Shown here piece by piece: positions 23,888-37,029 of a stretch of DNA of 64,000 bases. The notes beneath the pieces are model-generated. The model searched no databases. It was not told where the DNA came from and saw only the letters and a list, made by a program, of their open reading frames with translations. Made by a program: the position numbers and the translations under genes. Source of the DNA: Gnetum montanum (taxonomy: Eukaryota; Streptophyta; Gnetopsida; Gnetales; Gnetaceae). The DNA lies in NCBI GenBank assembly GCA_015680685.1, contig MNCI01022611.1:559183-623182 (forward strand), read 5' to 3'. Each line of letters begins with the position of its first letter. The first letter of the stretch is position 1.

Positions 23888-26031
23888 TCACACACTTGGA
23901 CCATAATAGACATAGTGGGGTAGCTTATATGATGGGGTCATGGGATAAGGAGCTACCCCACTATGGCACCATTGACTGTAAGATAGTATGCAAGGATCAA
24001 TGTGTTCCCCTCTGTGGTTATATTCATTGGGCCACATAGTTGTTGGAGTATTGATTGGTGGCCCTGATAAGGTAACACAAGGTGTTAAGTTCAAGGAGAA
24101 GAATGCATCACAATGTTGAACTTGTGCTAGGTTGGAAGATGCAGTGGGTTTAGCATCGTGTTGCTTCTTTCTATGACCATGCCTAAAGAAAGGGCACTTT
24201 TGTGTACTTCCACTGTTGTTGACGGTAGTAGCACAAGTAGCATTCATAGGTTGGTATTGTGATTCAAAACCTTTTGGTACAATTGGTGGCAATGTAGAAG
24301 GAGGTGAAGGATGAGAACATTATTGTTGAGAAAAAGTGTAAGGTACATGAGGTGGCGACCTTGTCAAAGAGGGTATGAGTGGATAGTATTCTGGAGAATG
24401 ATAACAATGATCTAATTGGAGAAACAGGGTGTTGACCATTGTAAGCATTTGGCGTTGGGACATACAAATGATATGGTCATGTTGGTGATGGCCTTCCCCA
24501 TGACTAGGGCTTTTGCCACTATGGATGGACCCAATATTTTTGTATGAAATTTGGATGTAACATTCCTCCCCAATGCTTATGTAAATGTGACAAGACTATG
24601 CATTGGCCTTTGGGATGATCATACAGACAGATGTTGCATTGATATGTGAAGTTGGCAGTTGAGTTCTTATTCTTATTATCTTCTACCCTTTTTTTTATTA
24701 TTGCATGGTGTCCTATCCTATTTCTTGATTTGGCATAGTTGTACCTCTACTATTGTTAGCATATTCTCCATATTTCCTATGCACCCATTTCATCATCTTA
24801 TTAATCTTTGCCTCAATTTCATCTAGTGATTGTTGCATTGGAAAAGGTAGAAATGGTTGGACTTCCTCAAGGTGAGCTGATTGCTTCTCTTTATGGTTAT
24901 GGACCTTTGCTAATTTGAGATTTTTGTCTCATTGAGAGTTTTCAATATTCTCCCATTTGGCCATTTATCCATCTTCTTTTGCTATCTTCTTAATAAGCTC
25001 TTGGAGTCGATGGGTTCGTAGCTCATATAGTTGACCTCGAGCATACATCCCTAGGGTCTTCCTTGTTTCATTATGGAGCCCATCCATGATGTGATACATT
25101 AGCCTTTCCTTGGAGAATCCATGCCCTAGGTAGTTATTTAACAATGCATAATATCTTTCTAAGGCCATGTCCAAGGGTTCATGTTGCCCTTGTTTCCACT
25201 CTTAGATTCATCTCCTTAGGTTGACACTCTTGCATAGGTTTGATATCATTCAGTAAAGAGTTCTACCATTGTTGGACAACTACGAATTGATTTTGGTTTT
25301 AAGGATCTGTACCACACTTTTGCTTGGCCAACGAGTGTTAGAGGAAAGAGCTTAAGTTTTTTCCATCCATTATCAATATTGTTCCATACACAGGCATCAT
25401 GGAAGGCTTGTATATGCTATTGCAGATCTAAATCATAGCTTCCTGTGAACTTGGAAAAGTTGTTTAAATCAAGCCTAGGTAGACGACTTTCTTTGTGATG
25501 CCTACAGGATATTTGAATGGCCTTTGTATAGGAATTAGGCTCTTAGTGGCCAGTAGGGGTTTATCATCACTAAGTAGGCTATGAGTTTGCGAGTTGAGAC
25601 AATGTTGTCCTTGTTCATGTTGGCATTCTTGATTTTCTTTTAAGAGCTCGATTTTTAGTTCTATGCCAATCCCTTGAGAGATAGTCATCCCTGTCATGAT
25701 CTAACGTTGAAGGAGTAGAGGAAGAGAAATAACTAAAAAACTTGTCCTGAATTTTGTAAATTTTCCAATCATCCCCTAACAGATTCTTGTTAGTTATTGA
25801 GAAGGTCCTAGGCCTTTCGGGCCTCCTCGTTCTATGGGCTATCCCCTCCTTGCTAGAGGTGTCAGAGTTGGATGACACAAATCCTTGAGTATCATTGGGA
25901 TACTCATGAACATATGGAACTCATGCATAAAGTTGAGTACTCCAAACTTTGTCTTCGTCATATAATTCATTGGTTCTCCAATGAATTGCCTCACTAGTTG
26001 TGGCGTTAGCATAGTCTTGTGAGAGAGACAT
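23888..26031 (-). pseudogene. Element 1 gag
   Basis: The first ATG is at 26031 (MSLSQDYAN), 138 bp inside the 5' LTR, similar to elements 2 and 5. The capsid region at 25174-24965 reads MDMALERYYALLNNYLGHGF, then HIMDGLHNETRKTLG, closely matching element 3 at 54529-54744. A zinc knuckle CNICLYDHPKGQC (CX2CX3HX4C) lies near 24630-24590. The tail (24292-23888) is Tyr/His/Pro-rich. Stops and shifts break it into pieces. Gag forms the virus-like particle around the element RNA. Confidence 0.82.
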
Positions 26032-26146
26032 TGTAGTGAGTGGTGTGTGACTTAATTGAATTTAATTTAATTTGTTTTCTAAAGGATATATCATTAATAC
26101 CCATTATAGTGATATTTTATGATATAACTAATCTAAATAACTAACA

Positions 26147-26168
26147 TTGTCCCCAGCAACAACACCAA
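26147..26168 (-). promoter_or_regulatory. Element 1 primer-binding site (tRNA-Asp-like)
   Basis: The minus strand after the LTR end reads TTGGTGTTGTTGCTGGGGAC. It differs at a few C/T positions from the TGGCGCCGTTGCCGGGGA expected for a tRNA-Asp primer, used by Athila-type elements. The differences fit cytosine deamination. Confidence 0.75.
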
Positions 26169-27090
26169 TGATGAGTGGCGAGGTACCCCTACACTCAACC
26201 ATATGAATACAAGCGTTCACACATGATCTGGTCAAACTCCGCAGGCGAGCTAGCTGTGGTATCTAGATAGTTAGTCATTAATCATAGTTTGCTATCTTTC
26301 CACCTAGACTAGTATTTGCTTTGTCATTTATGATTTAGTCCAGAGTGAGGTGTATGATGTGGTCCTAGATTAGTGCTACTCCTAGAGGCAATGGAAAGTA
26401 ACTTTGTTTTAACTAAGATGGAAAGGGTGAAGAGAGTCTAAGCTAGCTTAAGTGTGATGAGCATCTGTTCTTAATCATCTATACAAATCTTGGACCTCGT
26501 GTACTACCACTGAGATTACCAAGCACATGTTCTAGGTACGCTACTGGGATACCAAGTAATCACACTTAAATGCTCGTGATTAAGTCATACTCATTTCGCA
26601 TTTACTAATAGGGGTAGGAGATGAGGGTAGAGAAATATTAATTACGAAAGTAATAAATAACAATTAAAATTAAACTAAGTGAATGTTGCAATGATGAAGT
26701 AATCTTGATTTTTATTTCTGATCATGTGTGTGTCCAAGTACGTCACACTCGAATAAAGGTGCCATACAATTACAATTATCACACTACGGGCATGCACTTG
26801 GGAAAAGGGTTGAGAAGAACTAGAAATGAAAACTAACTTATAACTAATCTACTTCCTATTACTTTCCCATGCACACAATTGTGTATTTATAGGCTCACAC
26901 AAGAACCACGATATCGCTAGCCAGGCTGCGATATCACGTACCCGATATTGAGGGTTTGATATTGGGGGTCCAATATTGGGACTCATTAGATATCAGGGGT
27001 CTGATAATAGGGGTTCGATGTCAGCATCTGGTTAACAAGGGTTTGATATTAAGGGTCCGATATTAGTAGCTTAAAAACCATGATTCATCA
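26169..27090 (-). repeat. Element 1 5' LTR
   Basis: 922 bp, beginning TGATGAATCATGG on the minus strand and ending ...GGGGTACCTCGCCACTCATCA. GATATC-like words are clustered at 26910-27065, just upstream of a minus-strand TATAAATA at 26884-26891. Followed by the target-site copy AATAC at 27091-27095. Confidence 0.88.
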
Positions 27091-27095
27091 AATAC

Positions 27096-28614
27096 TATGA
27101 ACTAAAATGTTATAAGCAAAGGTTTAAGAGATACATATTTTGAGTTTTAGAAAATACAAAAGATGCAGTAATGTATTTAAGCCTTGATATAATTGCAAGA
27201 TGTTTTTTTTTAAATGTATCTACACAAATCTACTTCCTAAATTTGCTTGTTTTCTTTGATGGTCTACACTACTTGAAAGTCTCAAGTTTGTTGTACATTC
27301 AACATGCCAAAAGTCCTTTCAATGAGATAGATCATTATTTAAATAAACCACTAATGTTCTAATTTGTTGTTGATTATTTCTACCATGATTGTTGCAAATG
27401 CCTAGGAAATTCTATCGTACCTAGGGCACCTCCATGTAGTGTACTAATAATTTAAGCTAATGTTTATTCTCTGTACACTACCTTTGTATGTTGCCTAGCA
27501 TACAAAACTTTCATGTCTAGCATACAAGACTTTCATGCCTAGCGTATAAGATTAAAACCCAACCTTTGAATGATATCTTTGTAGGTTGTCTAGTGTATGG
27601 AATTGGAATGCTTAGCATACAAGGCTAAAATATCAAATTTTTGTACTTTTGAGGCATCTTTAACCCCTCAAGCTAGGATACATGGACTTTGTAGCTTCTA
27701 TAAGCTAGATGATAAGGCATTTATAGCTTGTGAAGTATTGTTTATCTTTCCACAAGCTAGCATACATGGATCCATAGTGTATAGGTTGCACATATCATAT
27801 TTTACCTTGAACACTATCTTAAATTATAGTAATATAGGGCCATAATGTAATATTTTGGGGAAAGTAAGTCAATTATATCTATCTTTATTTGTCCATTAAA
27901 TTACAAAGAAATCTAGATATGGATTATAATATGAATTTATATATGGGTATTTCACCTATCTTACAAAATGGATAAAGGGATGTTATTAATAATGTTCATA
28001 GCTTATATCACACAAGCTCTTAACATTCCCTCACTAGAATAGAATGGAATCACTTAATCCTCAAGATGTCCTTATGTAAGGAAGGAAAATGGAGATAGGA
28101 ATAACAATTAGAGGAAGAATAAAGAAACATGAGAGAGGAAAGGTAAATTAGAAAATAATGAACTTGAGAAGATAATAAATTGTTAAAAATCAGGAACATC
28201 ACTTATACATCAAGTTGATGTGCTATGTCACAGAAAGTGAGGCACTCCTAGATTCCACATGCTAATGATTGTTGATGATTGGTAAATTAATAAATTCTTG
28301 TTCTATATCACATAAGATTAACACATACTCACATGGAGTAACAATGGAAGAATACTTATGAATATCTTTATTAGGAAGATTAATTATAAATATCCTTACC
28401 ATAGCATGTAGATAGAATGAAATAGCAGTATAATGGCATAAGTAGAGATTAAGGAGAATAGATTGAGTTGCATGAGAGAGACATAGAAGAATGGTAGAAA
28501 AATAGAAAGAAAGAGATAGAAAGAGAGAAAGAGGATGAAAAAAAATATAGGGAGGAAACTAAAAATAATCTAATACAATATAGATAAGAGGAGAAGTAGG
28601 TAGAGAAAACCTAA
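27096..28614. repeat. Spacer with minisatellite-like words
   Basis: 27480-27620 and 27750-27785 hold CTAGCATACAARACTTTCATG-type words related to the 25-bp minisatellite at 19.8-20.4 kb. Element 1 therefore probably split one low-complexity region. 28450-28560 is a purine-rich (GA) tract. No gene seen. Confidence 0.5.
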
Positions 28615-29300
28615 TGATGAAATGTAAGTTAGTTAACTATGTTAATGGATATGTGTTAACACAACCTTGTTGATGCTAATGCGTCAATGATATCTTATCT
28701 TTTGCTTATATAAATGCATGCATCCAAAAGATTTATACCATCATTTAGTTAGTAGTGTAGCCAAACTCTTGTAGTTTTCTTCTATAATATTAGCAAATAG
28801 TCAATGAATACTCACATCATACATTTGAATCAATTATACAATATGTTATTCAAGTGACATTGTACTTGAACACAATTTATGATCAACAATTAGATCAATA
28901 TTAATTCATATTTATTATATAACTTTGACTTCGAATAGATTTATTTTCAATGTAATTTACTTTATATGTACTTAATTAATATTTACATTTCTATGCACAT
29001 TAATCATTGGTGAAATAAGCATGACTAGTATTGAGCATAAACATGTATTCACTTGGTAATCCTAGTATTTCTATTATATATTTCACATAGTAGGATAATG
29101 CTTGGTAATCTCAATAGTGGGTACATGAGCTCTAGATGTGTATGGTAAGCTAGGAATAGATACTCATTTCTCTTATGCTAGCTTAGGATATATCTTCCTG
29201 ATATTACTTATATTAATTAAATAATTAATTTCCATGTTTTCATCTAGCTAGTCACAACTACATAACATTAATAATCATATGCCTCACTTTGAACCATCTA
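28615..29300 (+). repeat. Element 5 5' LTR, left part
   Basis: Begins TGATGAAATGTAAGTTAG. It follows the layout of the element 2 LTR: a CTTATATAAATGCATGC promoter-like stretch at about 28705 and CTCTTGTAGTTTTCTTCTAT near 28769. From 28960 it aligns with 63590-63930. It continues after the LINE piece at about 30980-31126. Confidence 0.65.
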
Positions 29301-30960
29301 ATTGATCTAACATAAGGTGATTTAGTTTCTCCTTTCTTAATTATTTTAGCTATGGAAGATTTAGAAGCTCTTTTGCTTCATCATCAAAGAAGAAATGAGT
29401 AAACGGGCATTGCCCATGTTGTTGGATGTAATAATTTCATTCATTATTAATTTATGGGTGACACTTTCTTTTTCTTAAAGGTTCTAATGATTCTTCAAAC
29501 ATGGGCATTAAAGTTCTAGATAATTTTGCAAAAGCATTTGATCTTCACATAAATTTCTCTAAAAATTTAGTGTATAACTTTGATACTGATGAGTATGTTC
29601 TACATTCATTTTCTAAAAACTTCATTGTCAAATTTTTTACTTTTTCTAGAAATACTCTTATTATTTTATTATTTTTGGCAAGATGAAGTTATCTATATGA
29701 TAGGATTTAATTGATAAGTTCAAGAAAATGTTAGCTAGTTGGAAGGAAAAACTTCTCACTTATGTAGGCAAACTTCAACTGATTAAATTAGTGTTATAAG
29801 ATACTCTTTACCTTATTTCATGTTATAAACCATCAAAATCACTTTTTACTTGATTGGAGAAACTTAAAAGATATTTTCTCTAGTTCTTATTTAGAGAAAT
29901 TGTGTTTCATTCTATTAACTAGTAGACCATTTGCAAGGATATTAGTAAAGGCAATTAGGGTGTTAGAGTTCTAAAAAATTTAAACTTGGCTTTTCTTAGT
30001 AAACTTGTTTTCTAATTATATACCCTATAGAAGCCTTGGGTTAGTATTATGAAGGATAAATATTTATGTGATATTCTTTTATTCCATAATACCCCTATAG
30101 TCTCTCATGCTTCAACGACATGGTGTAGCTTTGAATATGCTCAAACTTGATTTTTCAATTTTATTTAAAATTCCAATCTTCAGTTCCATTAGTATATTCA
30201 TGATAGATATAAAGTGTAAGAGGAATATAATACTTTATTTCACTATCAAAAAGATTCCTTAAAGAGTACATGGTGACATGTAGCTATTATTACTAAACAT
30301 TACACTTCCATGAGAAAGTCCTTTATGGCAAACTTCTAGTCAAAAAATTTCTCTAACACAAGGATTTTACTAACAATGATATTTATGAGAGATGCAAAAA
30401 TGATAGAGAGACTATTGATCATGATTTAGTTAGCTACCCATTAAATAATAATTTTTGAAATTATTTTCAAATGTTACAGGCATTAATATTTACTTGTCTA
30501 GCCTTGTTAATGTTCTTAATCAGTGGGCATGTATTTGTTTGACCTAGCAAAAGATAAAAAATAAAGGACTACTTTCATCATTACTTTACTACATATGATT
30601 TGGTCAAAATAGTTTCATCTTCTTGGGTAAAAATATTTATATTTCTACACATTTTCATCTCTCTCTCTCTCTTCTTGATTCACCAAAATGACAAAAAAAA
30701 AACTAAAAAAATGAGTATTCTCTTTGTTTGAAGGGATGTGTTTTGGTTTTTAATTTTTTTTAGGTTGTTATCCATTTGTTTCAAAAACTTTATTTTGAAA
30801 AGAAGTCCCTATGTACCTCACTAAATGATGGATCTTCTCTCTCATATTCAAGATCATCTAGTTCTTCAAATGTATTTGACCTATGTACTTTTTCTTTTCT
30901 AAATGTTTCATGATCACTATAGAATTGGGTTTTCCTTCTTAAAAAAAGATTGGAATAAAC
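29300..30960 (+). pseudogene. LINE (L1-type) reverse transcriptase C-terminal fragment
   Basis: Translation shows GDLVSPFLIILAMEDLEALL (like the GDPLSPxLF motif of L1 RT), a decayed FADDT box (FMGDT, catalytic Asp pair lost), and IKVLDNFAKAFDLHINFSKN. Next come FKKMLASWKEKLLTYVGKLQ with LIKLVL, GVRVLKNLNLAFLSKL, and WVSIMKDKYL. This order (thumb, then the zf-RVT-like end) is that of plant L1 elements. It is 5'-truncated with many stops. No clear poly-A tail or target duplication was found. It sits inside the element 5 LTR. Confidence 0.8.
30658..30672. repeat. (TC)n microsatellite
   Basis: 15-base TC run inside the LINE remnant. Confidence 0.8.
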
Positions 30961-30979
30961 CAAATATAATAGAGATATC

Positions 30980-31126
30980 GCTTGTCCAAGTGAAAAGATA
31001 GTAATCTATGAGAAATGATTAATGAACTAGATACCATAGTAGTCCCATGCATGAAATTTGATTAGATTACATATGAATGCTTGTGATTCATATGGTTGGA
31101 TATAGGATCTATTCTATCTCTCATCA
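30980..31126 (+). repeat. Element 5 5' LTR, right end
   Basis: Ends GATTCATATGGTTGGATATAGG...TCTCTCATCA, a decayed version of the common LTR end. The sequence after it (TAGATTAGTTATATTATAAATGATATC) matches the leader of element 1 beside its primer-binding site. Confidence 0.7.
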
Positions 31127-31250
31127 TTAGCATGATGATGCTAGTGATATAGATTAGTTATATTATAAATGATATCTATGAAATTATTAATTATTTATCT
31201 TTTAGAAAAAATTAATATTTTAAGTAATACCTACATTATTAACTAAAACA

Positions 31251-33513
31251 ATGTCTTCTTCACATAGGATTGATAGGCCATTACATAATAAGAACACTAA
31301 CAAGGGTGATGATAAGATTTTTATTGAAAAGAATTATAGTGAGCCACTATAAGCATGGGTATCATATTCTTATTATCATCCTTACTACATTCAAAGACTA
31401 CATCTAGTTATCATAGATAATCCTAGAGGGGATGGAAGAAGTCCTAGAATAAGAAGGGCCTCAAGGAATAGGACCTCCTATGAAAATAGAAGAGATGAAC
31501 CAAGGAATCATAGCAAAAGATATAGAAGGCATGGTGGTTCTTGTAGTTCACCATCTTCCTCTTCATCTTCATTGTCTATTTTTAATGAATATGAACATAG
31601 GTATGAAGATAGAAATCCGCTAATAAATTGAGATGAAGACATATATAGAGTTCAAAGGCAAGATACAAGGTATCAAGAGGATCATATATGAGACCATCAT
31701 AATCAAGAAAATAAAAAAATAAATTATAACCATACTATGTCCATGATGATACCTTTTTTTCCTACTAGAAGCATGATACAAATTGAGGAGATAGTAAGAA
31801 TACCCTATAGGCATCAAAGGGAAAGCCACATCAAATGAATTAGTATGAATAATATTTTTAAATTTTAGAAAGGCTATAATTCTAATATACAACATTATGT
31901 AAAATCCTTCCATGATTCTTGCATCTTTAAAAATATTTAAGTCATAAAAGCTTACATTCTTTCTAAGAACACCATAGAAGAATCTAAAAATTGATATAGG
32001 TCATTTAAACTAGATTTAATTCATCAAAGATACAAAATGCTTGAGCTATTTAATAAGAAGTACAAAATCTATTATAGAGTGTTCAATTTAAGAAAGAGAA
32101 ATAAAGGATGGTAGTAAGAGAACCATGAATTTCTTGATGTAGCCATGGGTATACATTATTCTCTATTACATAGATACCAAGGCCATGGATTTTCTAAAAA
32201 AGAGAAGCTTCATCACATCATAGATAGGCTTCATAAAAAAAAAGAAAAAAAAGAGGAAGACACTTGGGATCTATGCCTAAGAAATATTATTAGAATTAAT
32301 AAACAATTGGCTATAAATGCTAATTAAACATGTGGTAAAAGAAGAAGTAATATTAAGCAAAAGGTGTAATGTAAAGAAGTATAACTTGGATCCAATGCTT
32401 TGCAAGAAGGAGATCGATATATATGATAAGGAAGAAGAGTCATCGTTTGATGAGGTGAAATCATGTAAAATCTTCTTCATATAAAATCCCATTACTAAAA
32501 TTTTGGCAAAGATAGATAATATGAGAAATTTGATGAATGAAAATTTATAGTGAACTTGAAACTTATGGAGGAAAGAATAGAGTAGGAAACAATAGGATAC
32601 TAAGATAAAAAGAAGAAAAAAAATAATAAGAGAATAGGCAAGGGTACTTATAGGTAAAAAGAAAAACCTATAATAGTAAAAGAGGTTATAGAATTAGATT
32701 AAGATGAGGGAAATGAATGTGAAATCTATTAATAAGAATATCCATAGAGTTACTACCTAGCCATGTTAGATCTAAAATAATCTAGGATTTATTGGTTGAA
32801 CCTAAAGTTTGTGGAAAAGAAAATATTCAAAAAAATTTCTAATTCATAAAGAAATTATGGATAGCCCTATGATCAATAGTATTATCCATGTAAAAATTCT
32901 TCTCGACCTTAATAATACTATCAATAATAGTGCCAAAAACCAATAGTTATGAGAATTCCATCATCACACTAACAATATCCCTATTGTCAATTGGACTCTT
33001 ATGGATACTATGTCCAACAACCTATTTATCCTAATGATTTTACTACCTATGTCTCACCTTACTACTACTATCCTTTTAAATATCATCAAGTTAAGACATC
33101 TCTTGTGGAATCACCATCATATTTCTCTCATCATCTATCATATCCTTGATACTCTCATACATCCTTCCAACATATGCCACCATAAAAAATGTAGGAGAAA
33201 TTATCATCATAATCTCAACAAAAGAATGTAACTTACATTGTGAACATACAAAAAGATCATACTATTGGTAGCTCTAAGAATAAGCCTCAAAAACCTCCTT
33301 TCTTTAGGATAGTTCTTACACATGTAAATATCATTATTTGACCTACTAGCCCATTAGAACTAGTGCAAGGCCAATATGGTACAATTCCTTTCCTCATAAA
33401 AATAATGCCTCCTAATTCTATGTAAAAGCTAATAATCATTACCATTCCACAATCAAACATAAAAAATGAACATGGAATTTTGGAAAGATAGAAAATTACA
33501 TGTGTTACCTATA
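31251..33513 (+). pseudogene. Element 5 gag
   Basis: Starts MSSSHRIDRP at 31251, at the same distance from the LTR as in element 2. An Arg/Ser-rich stretch (31440-31590) is followed by the capsid part MGIHYSLLHRYQGHGFSKKE (from 32145), matching DATMACYYTLLHRCPGHGYA of element 3 and the element 1 equivalent. The tail (32700-33240) is Tyr/His/Pro-rich as in the other copies. Many stops, the most decayed gag in the window. Cut at 33513 by element 2. Confidence 0.75.
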
Positions 33514-33518
33514 ATAAT
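33514..33518. other. Target-site duplication of element 2 (left)
   Basis: ATAAT here and at 46661-46665. Confidence 0.9.
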
Positions 33519-34403
33519 TGATGAAGCATCTAGTTAACCGCATCAACTGGCCCATGTCAACAAAGCCTCATTAATTTGAATGCATTGACATGACCCCATT
33601 GATGCATCTTTCCATGCATTGACGTGGCCTCGTCAACGTAGAGCCCATTTTCCATTATAAATATGCATGCACAATTGTATTTATGGCACCTTTTGTTCAA
33701 GTTGTAGTGAAGCTCTTGCAATTTGTTTCCATAGGAGTTAGATTATTTTCCAAGTGCCCACAGAAGGAGTTTGAAGAGTTTACAGCTCTTTATTCAAGCA
33801 CTAATGTACTAAGTCCATTAGCATGAATGGTAATAAAGATGAGCTTTTTAAACATTCCTTACAGCACTTGAACTAGATTACTTAAGCTTTAATATTTTAA
33901 CACTTTAATAATTTTAATGCTTTTGTTATCCTTTATAGTTATAGTACGTTTTAGTAGTCCATGAGAACACATAAGCACGACCACCTCAAACATATGTCTG
34001 ACACTTGGAAACCTAGTGACACTTAATGTTTGACAACCCACTAGTGATTAGGACACACTTGGGATGTGCACTGAGGGTGGGACTAGCTACTTATGCTAGG
34101 GGTAGTCGAGCAATAGAGTATTCGAATCTTAAATTATCTAGCTTTTCACTCCCTATATTACAAGATTTAGATATTAAAGATAAAAGAAAACATATGAAAA
34201 AAAATTCATATGCCTCAGTCTCACTTAACCATTGTCCTAGAATATCACAAGTGAGGTTGAGAGGACAATGACCTCTCTAACTAGGACTTTGATGGTTAGA
34301 ATTCTATGTGCGTAAGTGCTCGTAGTCTTCGGAATTCAACTGAGTAGTGTGTGAATGATCATGATTCGTATGATTGGATGTAAGGGTACCTCACTACTCA
34401 TCA
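33519..34403 (+). repeat. Element 2 5' LTR
   Basis: 885 bp from TGATGAAGCATC to ACTCATCA. A TATA box (TATAAATA, 33656-33663) marks the likely start of R. The last ~80 bases match the LTR ends of elements 1, 3 and 5, but the U3 does not align with those of elements 1 and 3. Confidence 0.92.
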
Positions 34404-34424
34404 TTGGTGCCATTTTTGGGGACT
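34404..34424 (+). promoter_or_regulatory. Element 2 primer-binding site (tRNA-Asp-like)
   Basis: TTGGTGCCATTTTTGGGGAC follows the 5' LTR directly. It resembles the tRNA-Asp complement TGGCGCCGTTGCCGGGGA with several transitions. Confidence 0.75.
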
Positions 34425-34565
34425 ATTAGTCTTACATGCCCTATCTAGCCTTAGCAAGATCATCACTCACTTTATTGGAATCGATCCATTACATCAAAAT
34501 ATACTTACACTAAGTGACTTAAGTAAGAGGAAGGTACACCAAGTTATTTGTTGTTTAACACTATT

Positions 34566-36950
34566 ATGTCTTCTTCTCAGAAGAAAGATGGATCCAACCC
34601 ATGAGTGCCCTAGGAATATCAAGTGGTATATAGTCATCTAGATGAGTATATACCCAACTTCACCTTCATCCTGCATTAGGATGAGTAGATGCGATGGTAG
34701 GACATGGAGGGTAACATTATATTGCCCATTGATTGATTGGTTCTTGGAATGCTACTCCAAACTCTCACCAGGTTGGGCATTTAAGTTTGAGGTGTGGAGT
34801 ACATTATGGAGGATCATGACTATTGGAATTATCATCCAAATGAGGCACAACATAAATGGGACCGGCAACAGGAAAAATGCCTTGAACAAGCAAAGGGAAA
34901 ATGGTTTAGTAACCCTTTATTCCTGTAGGACCAACATGATGATGAGTAACCTATTTCTCATGGTTCCCATTCCTCCAAATCTCCTTCCCCATGTTAGAAC
35001 ATACGATCCATCATACAGAGTAAAGGATCAAGTGATCGGGAGTCCCAAGATGACGAGGTATCTCATGGAGGAGATCCTGGCAGAGGTGAAGATGGACATG
35101 AAGATCAAGGCCATCATCATAAAAGAGGAGGTGATAGAATTGTGGGGGTGACAGTTTTCCCCCTCTTCTCCATCCTCTCATTACACCTTATCTTCATCAA
35201 GTCTTAACTCTAATGACAACTATCGTAGAAGAGATCATGATGATGGTGATCATAGAGACCGACATGATCAAGGAGGCCGATGGGGATGATGTGACTAAGG
35301 TCATCATGAAAGAAGAGGTAGCTGAGATCATCATAGACACCATGGCCATCATCAGGACCATGAATTTGATGAACCACTACAATCCATTTGAAGCATGCTC
35401 AACATAATAGAAGCAGTTCAAATACCTACCAGGCACTTGAGAGATAGCTAGATCAAGTGCCTTGATATGAAGAACATCCCCAGATTTGAAGGGGGATATA
35501 ATTGTGATTTTCAAACTCACCTACAAGCATTTCATGATGCCTGCACCCTACAAAATATTGAAAATGAATGCTAGAAACTCAAGATATTCCCCCAAACACA
35601 TGTCAAGGAAGTAGAAAGCTAGTACTGATCTTTGGAGCCGGAATCAATGAGACGATGGAGTATGATGCTAGAGCTCTTCAATGAAAAATAGCAAATTTAC
35701 TCCAGAGTGTCTAATCTAAGATGAAAAATTCAGGGGTCGAAATAAGGTAGCCACAAACCCTTGGATGTAGCCATGGGTAGATATTACTTATTGTTGCACC
35801 AATGCCCTAGTCATGGCTACTCTCAGTGGGAACAGCTCTGCCATATCATAGATGGGCTCCATTTCGAAATAAGAAAGACACTTGTTGTTTATGCTCAAGA
35901 ATGACTATCTGAGTTAAGGGCTCATCAACTTTAGTGATTAATTGAGTAGGTAGCCAAGGAAACATGCAAAGGAATATAATTGAGACCCTTCCATCTGGAA
36001 GAGGGAAGTCCGATTCAGTGAAGATGAGGAGGAATCACCACTGGATGTAGCAGTGAATAGGAAGACCTTGCCCATACAAAAATTTGCTTTTGAAATTTTG
36101 ACCAAGGTGGACAAGATATGGGATTCTTTGGATGAAAAATTCCAAAGTATTCTAAAAATCACAGAAGAATCCAAAGAACAGAGTAATGATGGAGATCAAT
36201 AAAGGAGAAAAGAAGTTGAACGTGTCTACCACAAAGGTAAGGGAAAAATTGCTACAGTGGAATAAGTTACAAACTGTAGCACTGAGGAAGATGATGGATG
36301 TGACATATGCTAGTATGAACATCCTAAGGGATGTTGCCCTGTGGTGTCACATTTGCAAGATTCTAGGGTGTATGCTCTAAATCCTCACTTCAAAAAAAGG
36401 CAAACACCCCGAAGATTGTCTTATCCCTAAGGAAATTCTAGGTAGTTCCATTGGTAATAGGAATATTATCCAAGTGAAGCTCCAACACAATCATATGAGC
36501 ACTACCAGCAATGGTAGCATCCAAAATCATGGGGGATACCACCCCCAAGGTAGCAGTACCCTTACTAGCAGTCATATTCTTATCAGTACTATGTTTAGCA
36601 ACCAGTCTCCCTACAAGACTCTTCTAGTCACGTGACCTTCCAAAGTTATTACTATCCTCTAGAATACTTCTGGGCCCAATCTACATCACCTAAGGGGGGA
36701 AACCCACATCTGCACTATCCTCCACCACCTTCTTCTACCACACCTATCCATTAGCCCTCAACTTAGCTACCTCCTGCTCTGCCCATGCAGGGAGAGATAC
36801 CTCCACAGCCACAATAATGTAATGCCATGAGGGCCATCAATTTACAATCAGCTTCTCAGCTGATCAAGTTAGAATCAAAACCATAGAAATGTCCTTTTTC
36901 TAGCCTAATAAACTAAACATAAACTCACACTCACCTACAGCCAGTACCCC
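34566..36950 (+). pseudogene. Element 2 gag
   Basis: ATG at 34566 (MSSSQKKDGSN). DEYIPNFTFILH and the following WNYHPNEAQ line up with element 3 (DEYIPDFTFVLH, YHPTDAQ). His/Arg/Asp-rich low-complexity sequence spans 34900-35340. The capsid part near 35765-35930 corresponds to element 3 54529-54744. A zinc knuckle CDIC-YEHPKGCC lies at about 36297-36340 (CX2CX3HX4C, with a stop at one non-ligand position). The tail is Tyr/Gln/Pro-rich. Broken by many stops. Confidence 0.82.
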
Positions 36951-37029
36951 TGCATCTCCTATTGCCTCTGACGCTCAATCCTCTAAGCAACCTTTGAACC
37001 AAACGTCTTCCAAATTGCAAACTGTCATG

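Larger units (their letters stand above)
21034..27090 (-). mobile_element. Element 1: gag-only Gypsy element, minus orientation
   Basis: Two LTRs in inverse orientation (5' LTR 26169-27090, 3' LTR 21034-21708) bound a 4.5-kb interior and are flanked by AATAC on both sides. Next to the 5' LTR is a primer-binding site resembling the 3' end of tRNA-Asp; next to the 3' LTR is a polypurine tract. Only gag is recognisable; protease, reverse transcriptase, RNase H and integrase are absent. It was probably mobilised by enzymes supplied in trans by fuller relatives such as element 2. Confidence 0.88.
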
